Positions 1-6,396 of a DNA stretch of 13,101 bases are shown here, piece after piece. The position numbers and the translations under genes are program-made. The notes beneath the pieces were generated by a model. It was not told the origin of the DNA. It saw nothing but the letters and a program-made list of their open reading frames with translations, and did no database searches. The stretch is taken from assembly GCA_937880835.1 (NCBI GenBank), contig CALGRN010000335.1:1-13101 (forward strand), in the 5' to 3' direction. This DNA is from an uncultured Prevotella sp. GTDB lineage: Bacteria > Bacteroidota > Bacteroidia > Bacteroidales > Bacteroidaceae. How positions within the stretch are numbered: the stretch's first letter is position 1; each line of letters starts with the position of its first letter.

Positions 1-581
1 AACAAAACTCGCGGATTTGATAAATCCCATTGTATTACCTCATTACGTATCAATGCTCCATGCTTTTTGCTTATATCACGCAGTGCATTTCCAACGGATT
101 TTCTTAGATATTCGCTCTCGTGTGCTTTGTGCTTGCTGATTAACGCAATGGCTCTTGACGGATTTTCTTTGAAGAACGGGCGACTTGTCCAAATCCTCAA
201 TCCTTCTGTTACTGCACGAATAACATTCGGATTATCATCACTCATCCAGTCTTCTATTAACGGTAGAGACGTTTCATATCCTTTGTATTTGCAGACTTCA
301 TCAAAAGCTTTCGCAAGCATTTCCTGCACGCGCCAATTTTCATCAGAGCTTACCTGCTCTTTCAGAAAACAAAGAGCGTCATTATTCTCTGTTGCCAATC
401 GCCCTAATATATCCGTTGCCAACATTCTTATCTGATAGGCTTCATGCTTGAACAGTTGTATAGACAACTCGAAACATTCTTGCTTTGAATACATAGACAT
501 CACTTCGTCAGCACCGTCATTGATATGTCTGAAACCATTTTCTGTTTGCTGTATCCGATTGAGTATATCTCCGATTTCCAT
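1..581 (-). CDS. DNA alkylation repair protein, HEAT-repeat AlkD-like (5' part, runs off window)
   Basis: The minus strand is open from an ATG at 579-581 through the window edge, giving 193 residues without a stop. The protein is all-helical, made of HEAT-like repeats. The blocks NWRVQEMLAKAFDE (residues 82-95), NPNVIRAVTEGLRIWTSR (117-134) and YLRKSVGNALRDISK (158-172) are typical of the DNA alkylation repair (AlkD) family, which removes positively charged alkylated bases while cradling the duplex. At the place where characterised AlkD has Trp-x3-Asp, this protein has Trp83-x3-Glu87, so it may belong to a divergent AlkD-like subfamily with unproven glycosylase activity. It is divergent from the lipoprotein gene at 757, and a TATCTTTG box lies just upstream. 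The family call is fairly firm; the enzymatic role is inferred, and the C-terminus is missing. Confidence 0.75.
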   Translation of the reverse strand, partial: MEIGDILNRIQQTENGFRHINDGADEVMSMYSKQECFELSIQLFKHEAYQIRMLATDILGRLATENNDALCFLKEQVSSDENWRVQEMLAKAFDEVCKYKGYETSLPLIEDWMSDDNPNVIRAVTEGLRIWTSRPFFKENPSRAIALISKHKAHESEYLRKSVGNALRDISKKHGALIRNEVIQWDLSNPRVL

Positions 582-600
582 TGTTTTTCTATAATATCAA

Positions 601-608
601 CAAAGATA
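601..608 (-). promoter_or_regulatory. Bacteroidota -7 box for the AlkD-like gene
   Basis: Read on the minus strand this is TATCTTTG, an exact match to the TAnnTTTG consensus of the primary Bacteroidota sigma factor. It would place the transcript start near 594, about 13 bases before the ATG at 581. I see no clear -33 TTTG at the expected distance, so the call rests on the -7 box and its position. Confidence 0.45.
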
Positions 609-721
609 CTCTTTTTCTTGTTTATACACTAAAAAACGTAACAAAATGTCACGAATATATTTATATCACTTATTTTTAATAAAAACAATCAGTAGTGATT
701 AATGTTTTAAAGTGAAAACAT

Positions 722-729
722 TATCTTTG
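722..729 (+). promoter_or_regulatory. Bacteroidota -7 box for the lipoprotein gene; decides its start codon
   Basis: TATCTTTG fits TAnnTTTG exactly and puts transcription start near 736. This lies downstream of the GTG at 712, so that upstream in-frame start could not be translated from this promoter. It supports the ATG at 757, about 20 bases into the message. A convincing -33 element is not visible. Confidence 0.5.
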
Positions 730-756
730 TATTCAAATCTGTTAATCAATAAGAAT

Positions 757-1749
757 ATGAGAAATAAGAAAATATCATCGTTATTGTGCCTTTTGGCTGT
801 ATGTTTTGGTTTTGTTTCCTGCGCGAAAGAATCGTTGACAAACGAAGACGAGATTAAAGACAATACCGGAAAAGGTAAGGTTTACAGAGTGTCATTAGCA
901 TTTGAAGGAGAGTTCTTGGAGCAGACGCAGATGCCGTTAGTGCAAAGAAAAAACGAAGGAAAGAAAACGTATTATGGCATAAACGTATATCGTGTTAAGT
1001 CAGGAAAAAGCGAGAAATATGCCTATGGAGTGTTTGACAATGTGCAGAATCTGACAATCGAATTGTCAGATAAATATAAGTATCAGTTCGACTGTACAGT
1101 ATTGAGGGATAAGACGGATACGCTGTATTATAAAAAAGGTGCAGACGGAACAGAAGTTATGCGCCCGTTTGACAGAATAAGCAGCAACGTTACGCCCGTA
1201 TCCAATAAGTTCATAATATCGGATAAAGACAATCTGAAAGGTCTTGCAATGGGAATGGCAGATCTTAATGAAAACGAGTACAAGTCATATCCGCGAATGG
1301 ACAGATATTACGGAATATCAGACGAATTTACACCGAATGCCGATGGCAATGTGTCCATTGACATGAAACGTTGCGTTTGCGGTATTCATTTCATCGTTAC
1401 ACCTCCGAAAGACGGAGTATTGAAAATCAGCTGCCCCGTAAAAGACTTTACTGTGGCATCCACCGACAACGCCTATGACGATGAAGATATATATGTGTTC
1501 AATAAGTTGGATAAATGTCTGGCAAATCCGAACTTCGGCGGTTATATAAAGCTGACTATCGTTTGGACGCGTGGAGACGGCACGGAAGAGACGTTTGAAA
1601 AAGAATTGAATATCAAATGTTGCGTGATGACAACGGTCAATATCAAATCTTCCTCGCTTTCATCAGAGTTCGACAGCAGGATTGTTTTAAACATGGAAAG
1701 CACGGAAATGAAAAAAGACACAGTTGATGTTGTTATAGAAGGTAGGTGA
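757..1749 (+). CDS. Putative surface/periplasmic lipoprotein, possibly fimbrillin-like
   Basis: The 330-residue protein starts with a short basic stretch (MRNKK), a hydrophobic core, and a lipobox FVSC with the lipidated Cys at residue 22, followed by an acidic, Ser/Asn/Asp-rich linker. It is therefore an exported lipoprotein. The rest is beta-rich: a conserved-looking YGINVYRV block and KYAYGVFD segment early, RYYGISDEF in the middle, then MKRCVCGIHF. This pattern of one lipobox and beta-sandwich-like blocks resembles the FimB/Mfa2-type fimbrial accessory lipoproteins of Bacteroidales, but I cannot confirm the family by eye. An in-frame GTG at 712 would add 15 residues; it is rejected because the -7 box lies inside that stretch and the signal peptide starts naturally at 757. 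The gene stands alone. Confidence 0.7.
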   Translation: MRNKKISSLLCLLAVCFGFVSCAKESLTNEDEIKDNTGKGKVYRVSLAFEGEFLEQTQMPLVQRKNEGKKTYYGINVYRVKSGKSEKYAYGVFDNVQNLTIELSDKYKYQFDCTVLRDKTDTLYYKKGADGTEVMRPFDRISSNVTPVSNKFIISDKDNLKGLAMGMADLNENEYKSYPRMDRYYGISDEFTPNADGNVSIDMKRCVCGIHFIVTPPKDGVLKISCPVKDFTVASTDNAYDDEDIYVFNKLDKCLANPNFGGYIKLTIVWTRGDGTEETFEKELNIKCCVMTTVNIKSSSLSSEFDSRIVLNMESTEMKKDTVDVVIEGR

Positions 1750-1775
1750 AGGTGTTAGACTTCACTTGTCTTTTT
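1746..1775 (+). terminator. Possible weak terminator of the lipoprotein gene
   Basis: GTGAAG (1746-1751) can pair with CTTCAC (1760-1765) across an 8-base loop and is followed by TTGTCTTTTT. The hairpin overlaps the TGA stop codon. The stem is only 6 bp, so this is tentative. Confidence 0.35.
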
Positions 1776-1976
1776 ATTTCTCATATTGTTCTGTCTTTAT
1801 CCGTTTCTCTATTTTTGATAAAGATTTTTTGCCGGTGTTAATATTTTTTTTATCCATACTCAAACTATAAACGTCGCTATTGTTCGGTTGCTCCGGCAAT
1901 CCATTTCATTGCCCATGTTCGGGGAAAAATCGTAAATAGTTGTACAAAAAGTTGATATAGGCGTAATAAACATTTG

Positions 1977-2011
1977 GCAAGCTGTCTAAATTTTATTTTG
2001 AAACAGCTTGC
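1977..2011. terminator. Hairpin in the convergent gap between the lipoprotein gene and rnc
   Basis: GCAAGCTGT (1977-1985) pairs perfectly with ACAGCTTGC (2003-2011) across a 17-base AT-rich loop. It lies between two convergent genes, about 100 bases past the rnc stop, and could serve as terminator for the rnc operon or for both strands. T-tracts after the stem are poor, so it may instead be only a message-end structure. The rest of 1750-2108 is AT-rich and shows no ORF or other structure I can support. Confidence 0.4.
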
Positions 2012-2108
2012 TTTACCTAATATTCTTTCTACAAATTATAATTGTATGGTAATTTGGTGAACAATAAGATTTTTGTAACTTTATATTTACTGCAAATCAG
2101 GAAATTAT

Positions 2109-3158
2109 TTATGATTCCGAGAAAGCAGCTTCTTCTGCTTCTGCTATTATCTCTTCACGGCTCTTTTCTTTTGGTTTCGTCGAGATGTCATCTAAGCTGA
2201 ATTCGTTGCTTTCGGTTTCTTTTTCCGTCTGTTGTATTTCTTTTTCGTTACTTTTCTTATCTGTTGCTTTTTCTGGCTTTACCTCTTCATTGCTCGTATT
2301 TTCCTCAATATCGGAAGATGTGATAATAAAATCTTCTTTTATTTCCGTGTCAGGAACAAGATTTACGGGTTCTTCTTCCATTTTCGTTCGGTTTCCCTTT
2401 GCTGCAAATACAGCATCTATGAACTGTGGTTCTCGACGCAGACGTTGCAGCGTAAGCTTTGAAGCAATCTGCTGACTCTCTTTTTTTGAATATCCTTTTC
2501 CTTTCTCTCCGTCAATTCCTTCTAACGTTACTTTATATTCAAATACAGGACTTCCGTTCTCGTCTTTATTCTGATTGATTATATCAAAATTCAACTGAAC
2601 TCTGTTTTTCTGACTCCATTCTATCAGTTTGCTCTTGAAATTGACCTCTTTGTAAGCAACTTTGTCTATGTTTATGATTTGCGAGAGTATTCTCTTTTCC
2701 ATAAACTTCATACATGCATTGTATCCTTTGTCCAGATAGATTGCACCCACCAATGCCTCGAAAGCATTGCCCCCCATGTAGCTGTTATGCGAATAATTGT
2801 GCCCGGAAGATGATATCAGCTGTATTATTCCCATTTCTTTTGCAAGCCTGTTCAATGTGTCTCTCTGAACAATCTTGCTTCTCGTGTTTGTGAGAAATCC
2901 TTCTTTCTTACCCGGAAAATGCCTGTAAACGATGTCGCCTACTATCGCATCGAGAATAGCATCGCCTAAAAATTCAAGCCTTTCATTGTTCAGCGGCTTT
3001 CCTTTTGCATTTTTTCTCGACACGCTCTTGTGCATCAGAGCGAGCTTATAGTATTCGATGTTGTGCGGATAAAATCCTATAATAGGATATAAAGACAGAT
3101 AAAGCTCCTTTTCTTTTTTGAAAGGGAGCTTTATTCTGTCAATTATATTATTCAGCAT
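2109..3158 (-). CDS. rnc: Ribonuclease III with a charged C-terminal tail
   Basis: RNase III cleaves double-stranded RNA in rRNA and mRNA processing. The endonuclease domain spans about residues 25-165, with signature NERLEFLGDAILD at 58-70 (Glu59, Glu62 and Asp66 match the E. coli acidic triad Glu38, Glu41, Asp45). The second metal-binding segment reads GGNAFEALVGAIYLD, so Glu134 (E. coli Glu117) is present but the Asp114 position is Asn131. A double-stranded-RNA-binding domain follows at about 173-242, ending in SKKESQQIASKLTLQRL. Residues from about 255 to 349 form a low-complexity Glu/Lys/Ser-rich tail that the E. coli enzyme lacks. The start is taken at 3158 (MLNNIID), preceded by AAGAA and overlapping the fabF stop by 11 bases. 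A start at 3182 would add eight residues and a 35-base overlap. It is the last gene of acpP-fabF-rnc. Confidence 0.95.
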   Translation of the reverse strand: MLNNIIDRIKLPFKKEKELYLSLYPIIGFYPHNIEYYKLALMHKSVSRKNAKGKPLNNERLEFLGDAILDAIVGDIVYRHFPGKKEGFLTNTRSKIVQRDTLNRLAKEMGIIQLISSSGHNYSHNSYMGGNAFEALVGAIYLDKGYNACMKFMEKRILSQIINIDKVAYKEVNFKSKLIEWSQKNRVQLNFDIINQNKDENGSPVFEYKVTLEGIDGEKGKGYSKKESQQIASKLTLQRLRREPQFIDAVFAAKGNRTKMEEEPVNLVPDTEIKEDFIITSSDIEENTSNEEVKPEKATDKKSNEKEIQQTEKETESNEFSLDDISTKPKEKSREEIIAEAEEAAFSES

Positions 3159-4410
3159 ATTTCTTGAAAATAACGCATGCATTATGTCCTCCGAATCCGA
3201 ATGTGTTGCTTATTGCAGCACGCACTTCACGCTTTTGAGCCTTGTTGAAGGTGAAGTTCAGATTATAGTCTATATTCTCGTCCTTGTCATCATCGGCATG
3301 ATTGATTGTAGGCGGAATAATATCATTCTTCACAGCGAGCACCGTTGCCATTGCTTCCACTGCACCGGCAGCACCGAGAAGATGACCTGTCATACTCTTT
3401 GTAGATGATATGTTCAGCTTGAATGCACTCTCTCCGAATACCTCCTTGATTGCTTTTGCCTCAGAAACGTCGCCCACCGGTGTGCTTGTTCCGTGCACGT
3501 TGATGTAGTCTATGTCTTCCGGTTTAAGCCCGGCATCATCAAGTGCGGCTTTCATAACAAGCTTAGCACCGAGTCCTTCGGGATGAGATGCGGTTATGTG
3601 GTGTGCATCTGCGCTTGCTCCTTCGCCCACCATTTCGGCATATATCTTAGCTCCGCGCGCCTTTGCATGTTCAAGTTCTTCGAGAATAATACATCCGGCA
3701 CCTTCTCCTATGACAAATCCGTCGCGGCTTGCGCTAAACGGACGGCTTGCATGTTCAGGGTCATCGTTGCGTGTTGATAATGCATGCATGGCATTGAAAC
3801 CGCCAACCCCGCCTTCACAGATGGCTGCTTCTGCACCTCCGCTCAATATCATGTCTGCCTTTCCGAGACGTATAATGTTGAATGCGTCTGCAATAGCGTG
3901 GCTTGAAGATGCGCATGCTGATGTAGTAGTATAGTTAGGACCGTTAAATCCGAAATGTATTGATATTTGTCCGGATGCTATGTCGGCAATCATTTTAGGA
4001 ATGAAGAAAGGACTGAATTTAGGTCCCATTTCGATATTCTTTCCATAAGACATGATTTCTTCTTGGAAAGTATTGATACCTCCAATGCCTACTCCGTATA
4101 TCACACCGATACGTTGTTTGTTAATGGTTTCAAGGTTCATGCCGCTGTCTTTCACTGCCTGAATGGCTGAAACCATTGCAAACTGAGTGTAGCGGTCCAT
4201 CTTCCTTGCTTCCTTACGATCTATATAATCGTTAAGATTGAGGTTTTTCACTTCGCAACCGAAGTGGCTTTTGAATAGAGTTGAGTCAAAAAGTGTAAAT
4301 GGAGCAGCACCGCTAACACCATTGACAAGGTTGTTCCAAGTTTCTTCAAATGTGTTTCCGACAGGAGTTACAGCTCCCAATCCGGTAACGACTACTCTTT
4401 TTAATTCCAT
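3148..4410 (-). CDS. fabF: 3-oxoacyl-[acyl-carrier-protein] synthase II (KAS II)
   Basis: FabF condenses malonyl-ACP with a growing acyl-ACP in type II fatty acid elongation in the cytoplasm. The 420-residue length is normal for the family. The thiolase-fold catalytic residues are all present: the nucleophile Cys166 in TTTSACASSSH, His306 in NVHGTSTPVGD, Lys338 in SSTKSMTGH and His343 in GHLLGAAGAVEA. The glycine-rich C-terminal loop NTFGFGGHNA is at 403-411. The gene begins at an ATG with the usual MELKRVVVTGLGAVTPVG start, 129 bases after acpP, and its stop overlaps the start of rnc. It therefore sits next to the gene for its own carrier protein. No Shine-Dalgarno is evident, which is common in this phylum. 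Confidence 0.97.
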   Translation of the reverse strand: MELKRVVVTGLGAVTPVGNTFEETWNNLVNGVSGAAPFTLFDSTLFKSHFGCEVKNLNLNDYIDRKEARKMDRYTQFAMVSAIQAVKDSGMNLETINKQRIGVIYGVGIGGINTFQEEIMSYGKNIEMGPKFSPFFIPKMIADIASGQISIHFGFNGPNYTTTSACASSSHAIADAFNIIRLGKADMILSGGAEAAICEGGVGGFNAMHALSTRNDDPEHASRPFSASRDGFVIGEGAGCIILEELEHAKARGAKIYAEMVGEGASADAHHITASHPEGLGAKLVMKAALDDAGLKPEDIDYINVHGTSTPVGDVSEAKAIKEVFGESAFKLNISSTKSMTGHLLGAAGAVEAMATVLAVKNDIIPPTINHADDDKDENIDYNLNFTFNKAQKREVRAAISNTFGFGGHNACVIFKKYAE

Positions 4411-4458
4411 TACATTAACAAATTAGTAATGGGCGGTGGTAACAAGTGTGTATAAAAA

Positions 4459-4526
4459 ATGAGTGATTAGTCATGAGTGATATTTCAAAAGATACACTCA
4501 TCACTAATCACTCGTCACTCATTACG
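4459..4526. repeat. Hairpin-forming GAGTGAT repeat between acpP and fabF
   Basis: 4459-4479 pairs with 4495-4515 over 21 positions, with one mismatch (C4472/C4502), one G-U pair and a 15-base loop. The arms are built from short repeated units related to GAGTGAT/ATCACTC, and another unit (CACTCAT) follows at 4516-4522. There is no T-tract on the minus strand to make it an ordinary terminator. In the operon transcript it would fold between acpP and fabF and could act as a processing or partial-attenuation structure that lets acpP message outnumber fabF. It could equally be a copy of a dispersed intergenic repeat. Confidence 0.75.
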
Positions 4527-4539
4527 AAAACGCCCTTAT

Positions 4540-4776
4540 TTATTTTGCGTTCTCTTCTATGTATGCTATTGCATCGCCTACGGTTGTAATTTTCTCTGCT
4601 TTGTCGTCCGGAATTGAGATGCCGAATTCTTTTTCAAATTCCATAATCAACTCAACGGTATCTAATGAGTCTGCTCCAAGATCGTTTGTGAAACTTGCTT
4701 CAGCTTTTACCTCTGCTTCATCAACGCCGAGTTTATCGACGATAATTGCCTTTACCTTTGATACAATTTCTGACAT
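4540..4776 (-). CDS. acpP: Acyl carrier protein
   Basis: This 78-residue acidic protein carries growing acyl chains in fatty acid synthesis on a 4'-phosphopantetheine arm. The attachment site is Ser37 in the classic motif GADSLDTVELIM, followed by the recognition helix EFEKEFGISIPDD. Length and four-helix layout are standard for AcpP. It is the first gene of the operon with fabF and rnc, and a good promoter lies 53-84 bases upstream of the start codon. Its message is separated from fabF by the hairpin repeat at 4459-4526. Confidence 0.97.
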   Translation of the reverse strand: MSEIVSKVKAIIVDKLGVDEAEVKAEASFTNDLGADSLDTVELIMEFEKEFGISIPDDKAEKITTVGDAIAYIEENAK

Positions 4777-4828
4777 AATTCTATTAATTTTAAATGTTTA
4801 TACTGTTTTCTATCTTAAAATTCGGGTG

Positions 4829-4860
4829 CAAAAGAACGAATTTTATTCCAATTACGCAAA
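4829..4860 (-). promoter_or_regulatory. Promoter of the acpP-fabF-rnc operon
   Basis: On the minus strand a TTTG (4857-4860) is followed after 20 bases by TTCTTTTG (4829-4836), one mismatch from TAnnTTTG. The spacing is right for the Bacteroidota primary sigma factor. Transcription would begin near 4821, leaving a 5' UTR of about 45 bases before acpP. Confidence 0.6.
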
Positions 4861-4886
4861 TTATTTTAATAAAAAAGTAACGTTTA

Positions 4887-4913
4887 TTGCACACATGATA
4901 TATCATTGTGCAA
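4887..4913. promoter_or_regulatory. Near-perfect palindrome upstream of the acpP promoter, candidate operator
   Basis: The 27 bases read TTGCACA, C, ATGATATATCAT, TGTGCAA. The inner 12 bases are a perfect palindrome, and the outer 7-base arms are perfectly complementary with one unpaired C. It is centred about 40 bases upstream of the acpP -33 element and has no T-tract, so a regulator-binding site is more likely than a terminator. No regulator can be named from the sequence. Confidence 0.45.
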
Positions 4914-5146
4914 GTTTTGAAGCATTTTCCAATCGTTTTTTCCTATTTTTATTGTTTTTCTGTTTATTAATGACAATCGGGTGAAAATATAATAAAATAT
5001 TCATTTCATTATCAAAAACAGCATGAATATTGCTTTATGGGATGATGTTGCAAACTATTTTCAGGTGTATAATCAGATATATATAAAGATACATTTTCGC
5101 CATTTTGATATTATGTTTTTTTAAAGTCAATATATCATAAAGTTAT
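4914..5146. other. Non-coding AT-rich gap upstream of acpP
   Basis: This part of the 600-base gap between acpP and the methyltransferase gene shows no credible ORF, RNA gene or hairpin. It is AT-rich, with T-runs on the plus strand. I see nothing further to annotate. Confidence 0.5.
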
Positions 5147-5251
5147 AAACCGTGTTTCAAAAGTTATCCTTTTGCATTGCAAAACAATAACTTTCAGAGG
5201 CTGAAACAATAACTTTTGCAATGCAAAAGGATAACTTTTGAAACACGGTTT
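5147..5251. repeat. 105-base perfect inverted-repeat element, copy 1
   Basis: 5147-5184 is the exact reverse complement of 5214-5251: 38 bp with no mismatch. The 29-base centre itself has structure: CAATAAC occurs at both ends, and TTTCAG (5192-5197) pairs with CTGAAA (5201-5206) across a 3-base loop. Each arm contains TTTTGCATTGCAAAA or its complement, a 7-1-7 palindrome. The ends are AAACCG...CGGTTT. A diverged copy of exactly the same length lies at 9674-9778, so this belongs to a repeat family. There is no coding capacity. A non-autonomous (MITE/REP-like) element or a very stable RNA hairpin are both possible. Confidence 0.9.
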
Positions 5252-5273
5252 GCAAACTGTTGATATTCAGGAA

Positions 5274-5328
5274 TATAAAAGTCCGCTTACGGTATTTGTC
5301 ATACAGATACCGTAAGCGGACTTTTATA
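5274..5328 (-). terminator. Long bidirectional terminator after the methyltransferase gene
   Basis: 5274-5295 and 5307-5328 form a perfect 22-bp stem with an 11-base loop. The GC-rich core AGTCCGCTTACGG is flanked by A-run and T-run on either side, so it can terminate on both strands. It lies 48 bases past the methyltransferase stop, which makes it that gene's intrinsic terminator. Confidence 0.8.
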
Positions 5329-5376
5329 TATGATGTAAATATTATTACATGCCGTTAGGATGATGTATGAAAGATG

Positions 5377-6174
5377 TTATTTTCTGCCGTATATCACTCC
5401 CGACGACTTCATCATCCAAGGGAGTTTCATTATTAAAGGAATGAAATCTTTGTCGTTCAGTTCGTCGGTATATTTCACTTTGCTTATTCCGTCGCGCTTC
5501 ATTTGCGCTATCAAATCATCAATATCGCCGTATAGAGATTTGTTTCCGAACAAATCTTGCAGTGCAAACGCACCGCCGGGTTTAAGCACTCGCAATGCTT
5601 CGAATATCAGTTGACGTTTGTCGGGCTGTGTTCTCACTTCATGAAAGACGAAGTTGCTCACCACAGCATCAAACGTTTCATTCTCGAAATCAAGTTTCGA
5701 TGCATCGCCTTTCTGAAACTTTGTGCGTGTGCCAACGCCCTCTATATCGGCATTTCGCTCGCATTGCGACTTTGCATAGTTCCACCCTGCGCCCCAATAA
5801 TCGATGCCCGTAAGCTCTGCTTGGGTATATTTCAATGCGCATCTTACTGTCAATGCACCTGCGCCACAACCTATATCCAAGAGTCGTCCTTGCCCGTTCC
5901 AATCGAGATTGTCCATGAGATGTTGATGTATTTTGCCCATCAAACCGCCTCCCTCAAACGAGAATATTCGGCGACAGATATGCATGTGTATTGTTAAAAC
6001 TACTCCTGCAAGCATCAGCAAGCCTGCCGCAACGGTCAAAATACCGTATCCAAGATAATTCACAGATATTGCAAAAAGCCCTATAAGCAATGCCGATATG
6101 CAATATAAAGCCCTCATAAACGTTACCGAAACCCAGTTGCCGTAGTCTGTTTTTCTTTCTCTTTTTTCTTTCAT
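5377..6174 (-). CDS. Membrane-anchored SAM-dependent methyltransferase
   Basis: The 265-residue protein begins with a charged, Lys/Arg-rich cytoplasmic segment and two hydrophobic helices (about residues 18-38 and 43-65). A class I Rossmann methyltransferase domain follows. The SAM-binding motif I is LLDIGCGAGALT (98-109), the acidic end of strand 2 is in GIDYWG (123-128), the next motif is KGDASKLDF (155-163), and motif IV is DAVVSNFVFHEV (169-180). Motif VI is LRVLKPGGAFALQD (194-207). The catalytic domain should face the cytoplasm. The substrate cannot be deduced; the resemblance is to the UbiE/arsenite-methyltransferase-like fold group (Methyltransf_11/25). The gene is monocistronic, with its own promoter and a strong terminator. 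Confidence 0.85.
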   Translation of the reverse strand: MKEKRERKTDYGNWVSVTFMRALYCISALLIGLFAISVNYLGYGILTVAAGLLMLAGVVLTIHMHICRRIFSFEGGGLMGKIHQHLMDNLDWNGQGRLLDIGCGAGALTVRCALKYTQAELTGIDYWGAGWNYAKSQCERNADIEGVGTRTKFQKGDASKLDFENETFDAVVSNFVFHEVRTQPDKRQLIFEALRVLKPGGAFALQDLFGNKSLYGDIDDLIAQMKRDGISKVKYTDELNDKDFIPLIMKLPWMMKSSGVIYGRK

Positions 6175-6263
6175 GGTCTATTCTTTTTATGTTGTACGAA
6201 ACATCATGCCCGTCGGATGTATATATGACATGCCGATGAACTTATGATAATAATTCTCTTTCG

Positions 6264-6294
6264 CAAAATTAATATCTTGCGATAAATCGTACAA
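6264..6294 (-). promoter_or_regulatory. Promoter of the methyltransferase gene
   Basis: On the minus strand TTG (6292-6294), 20 bases, then TAATTTTG (6264-6271) fits the Bacteroidota consensus exactly at the -7 box. Transcription would start near 6256, leaving about 80 bases of leader. That leader contains a 14-codon ORF at 6187-6231 (MSYIHPTGMMFRTT). Confidence 0.6.
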
Positions 6295-6315
6295 TACCAA
6301 AAAATTGTGATTTTA

Positions 6316-6347
6316 ACATCGGCATGCAAGGTATGTTGTGCCGATGT
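6316..6347 (-). terminator. Terminator of the pdxK-transporter operon
   Basis: ACATCGGCA (6316-6324) pairs perfectly with TGCCGATGT (6339-6347) across 14 bases, 49 bases beyond the transporter stop. On the minus strand the stem is followed by TAAAATCACAATTTTTT, a usable though interrupted U-tract. The neighbouring methyltransferase promoter lies immediately upstream, so a stop here would prevent read-through. Confidence 0.55.
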
Positions 6348-6396
6348 ACTGTTACTTGAATGTATCGAAGAAAAATTGTTCTCGGTTTCTGAAACG

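Noticed and set aside
67..435. Plus-strand ORF of 122 codons
   Set aside because: It lies antisense to the AlkD-like gene, whose minus-strand translation shows clear family motifs; the plus-strand protein resembles nothing and has no promoter.
712..756. GTG start giving 15 extra residues on the lipoprotein
   Set aside because: A TATCTTTG promoter box lies inside this stretch and would start transcription after the GTG; the lipoprotein signal peptide begins at 757.
3159..3182. Longer RNase III start at 3182
   Set aside because: It would overlap fabF by 35 bases; the Met at 3158 follows AAGAA and gives the usual MLNNIID beginning.
3596..3934. Plus-strand ORF of 112 codons inside fabF
   Set aside because: FabF on the other strand is complete with all catalytic residues; this is a frame shadow.
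4459..4526. CRISPR-like array from the repeated GAGTGAT units
   Set aside because: Units are only about 7 bases and irregular, with no uniform spacers, and they form one hairpin rather than an array.
5147..5251. The 105-base inverted repeat as a simple terminator
   Set aside because: It has no T-tract directly after the stem, and a proper terminator lies 22 bases away; a second copy elsewhere shows it is a repeat family.
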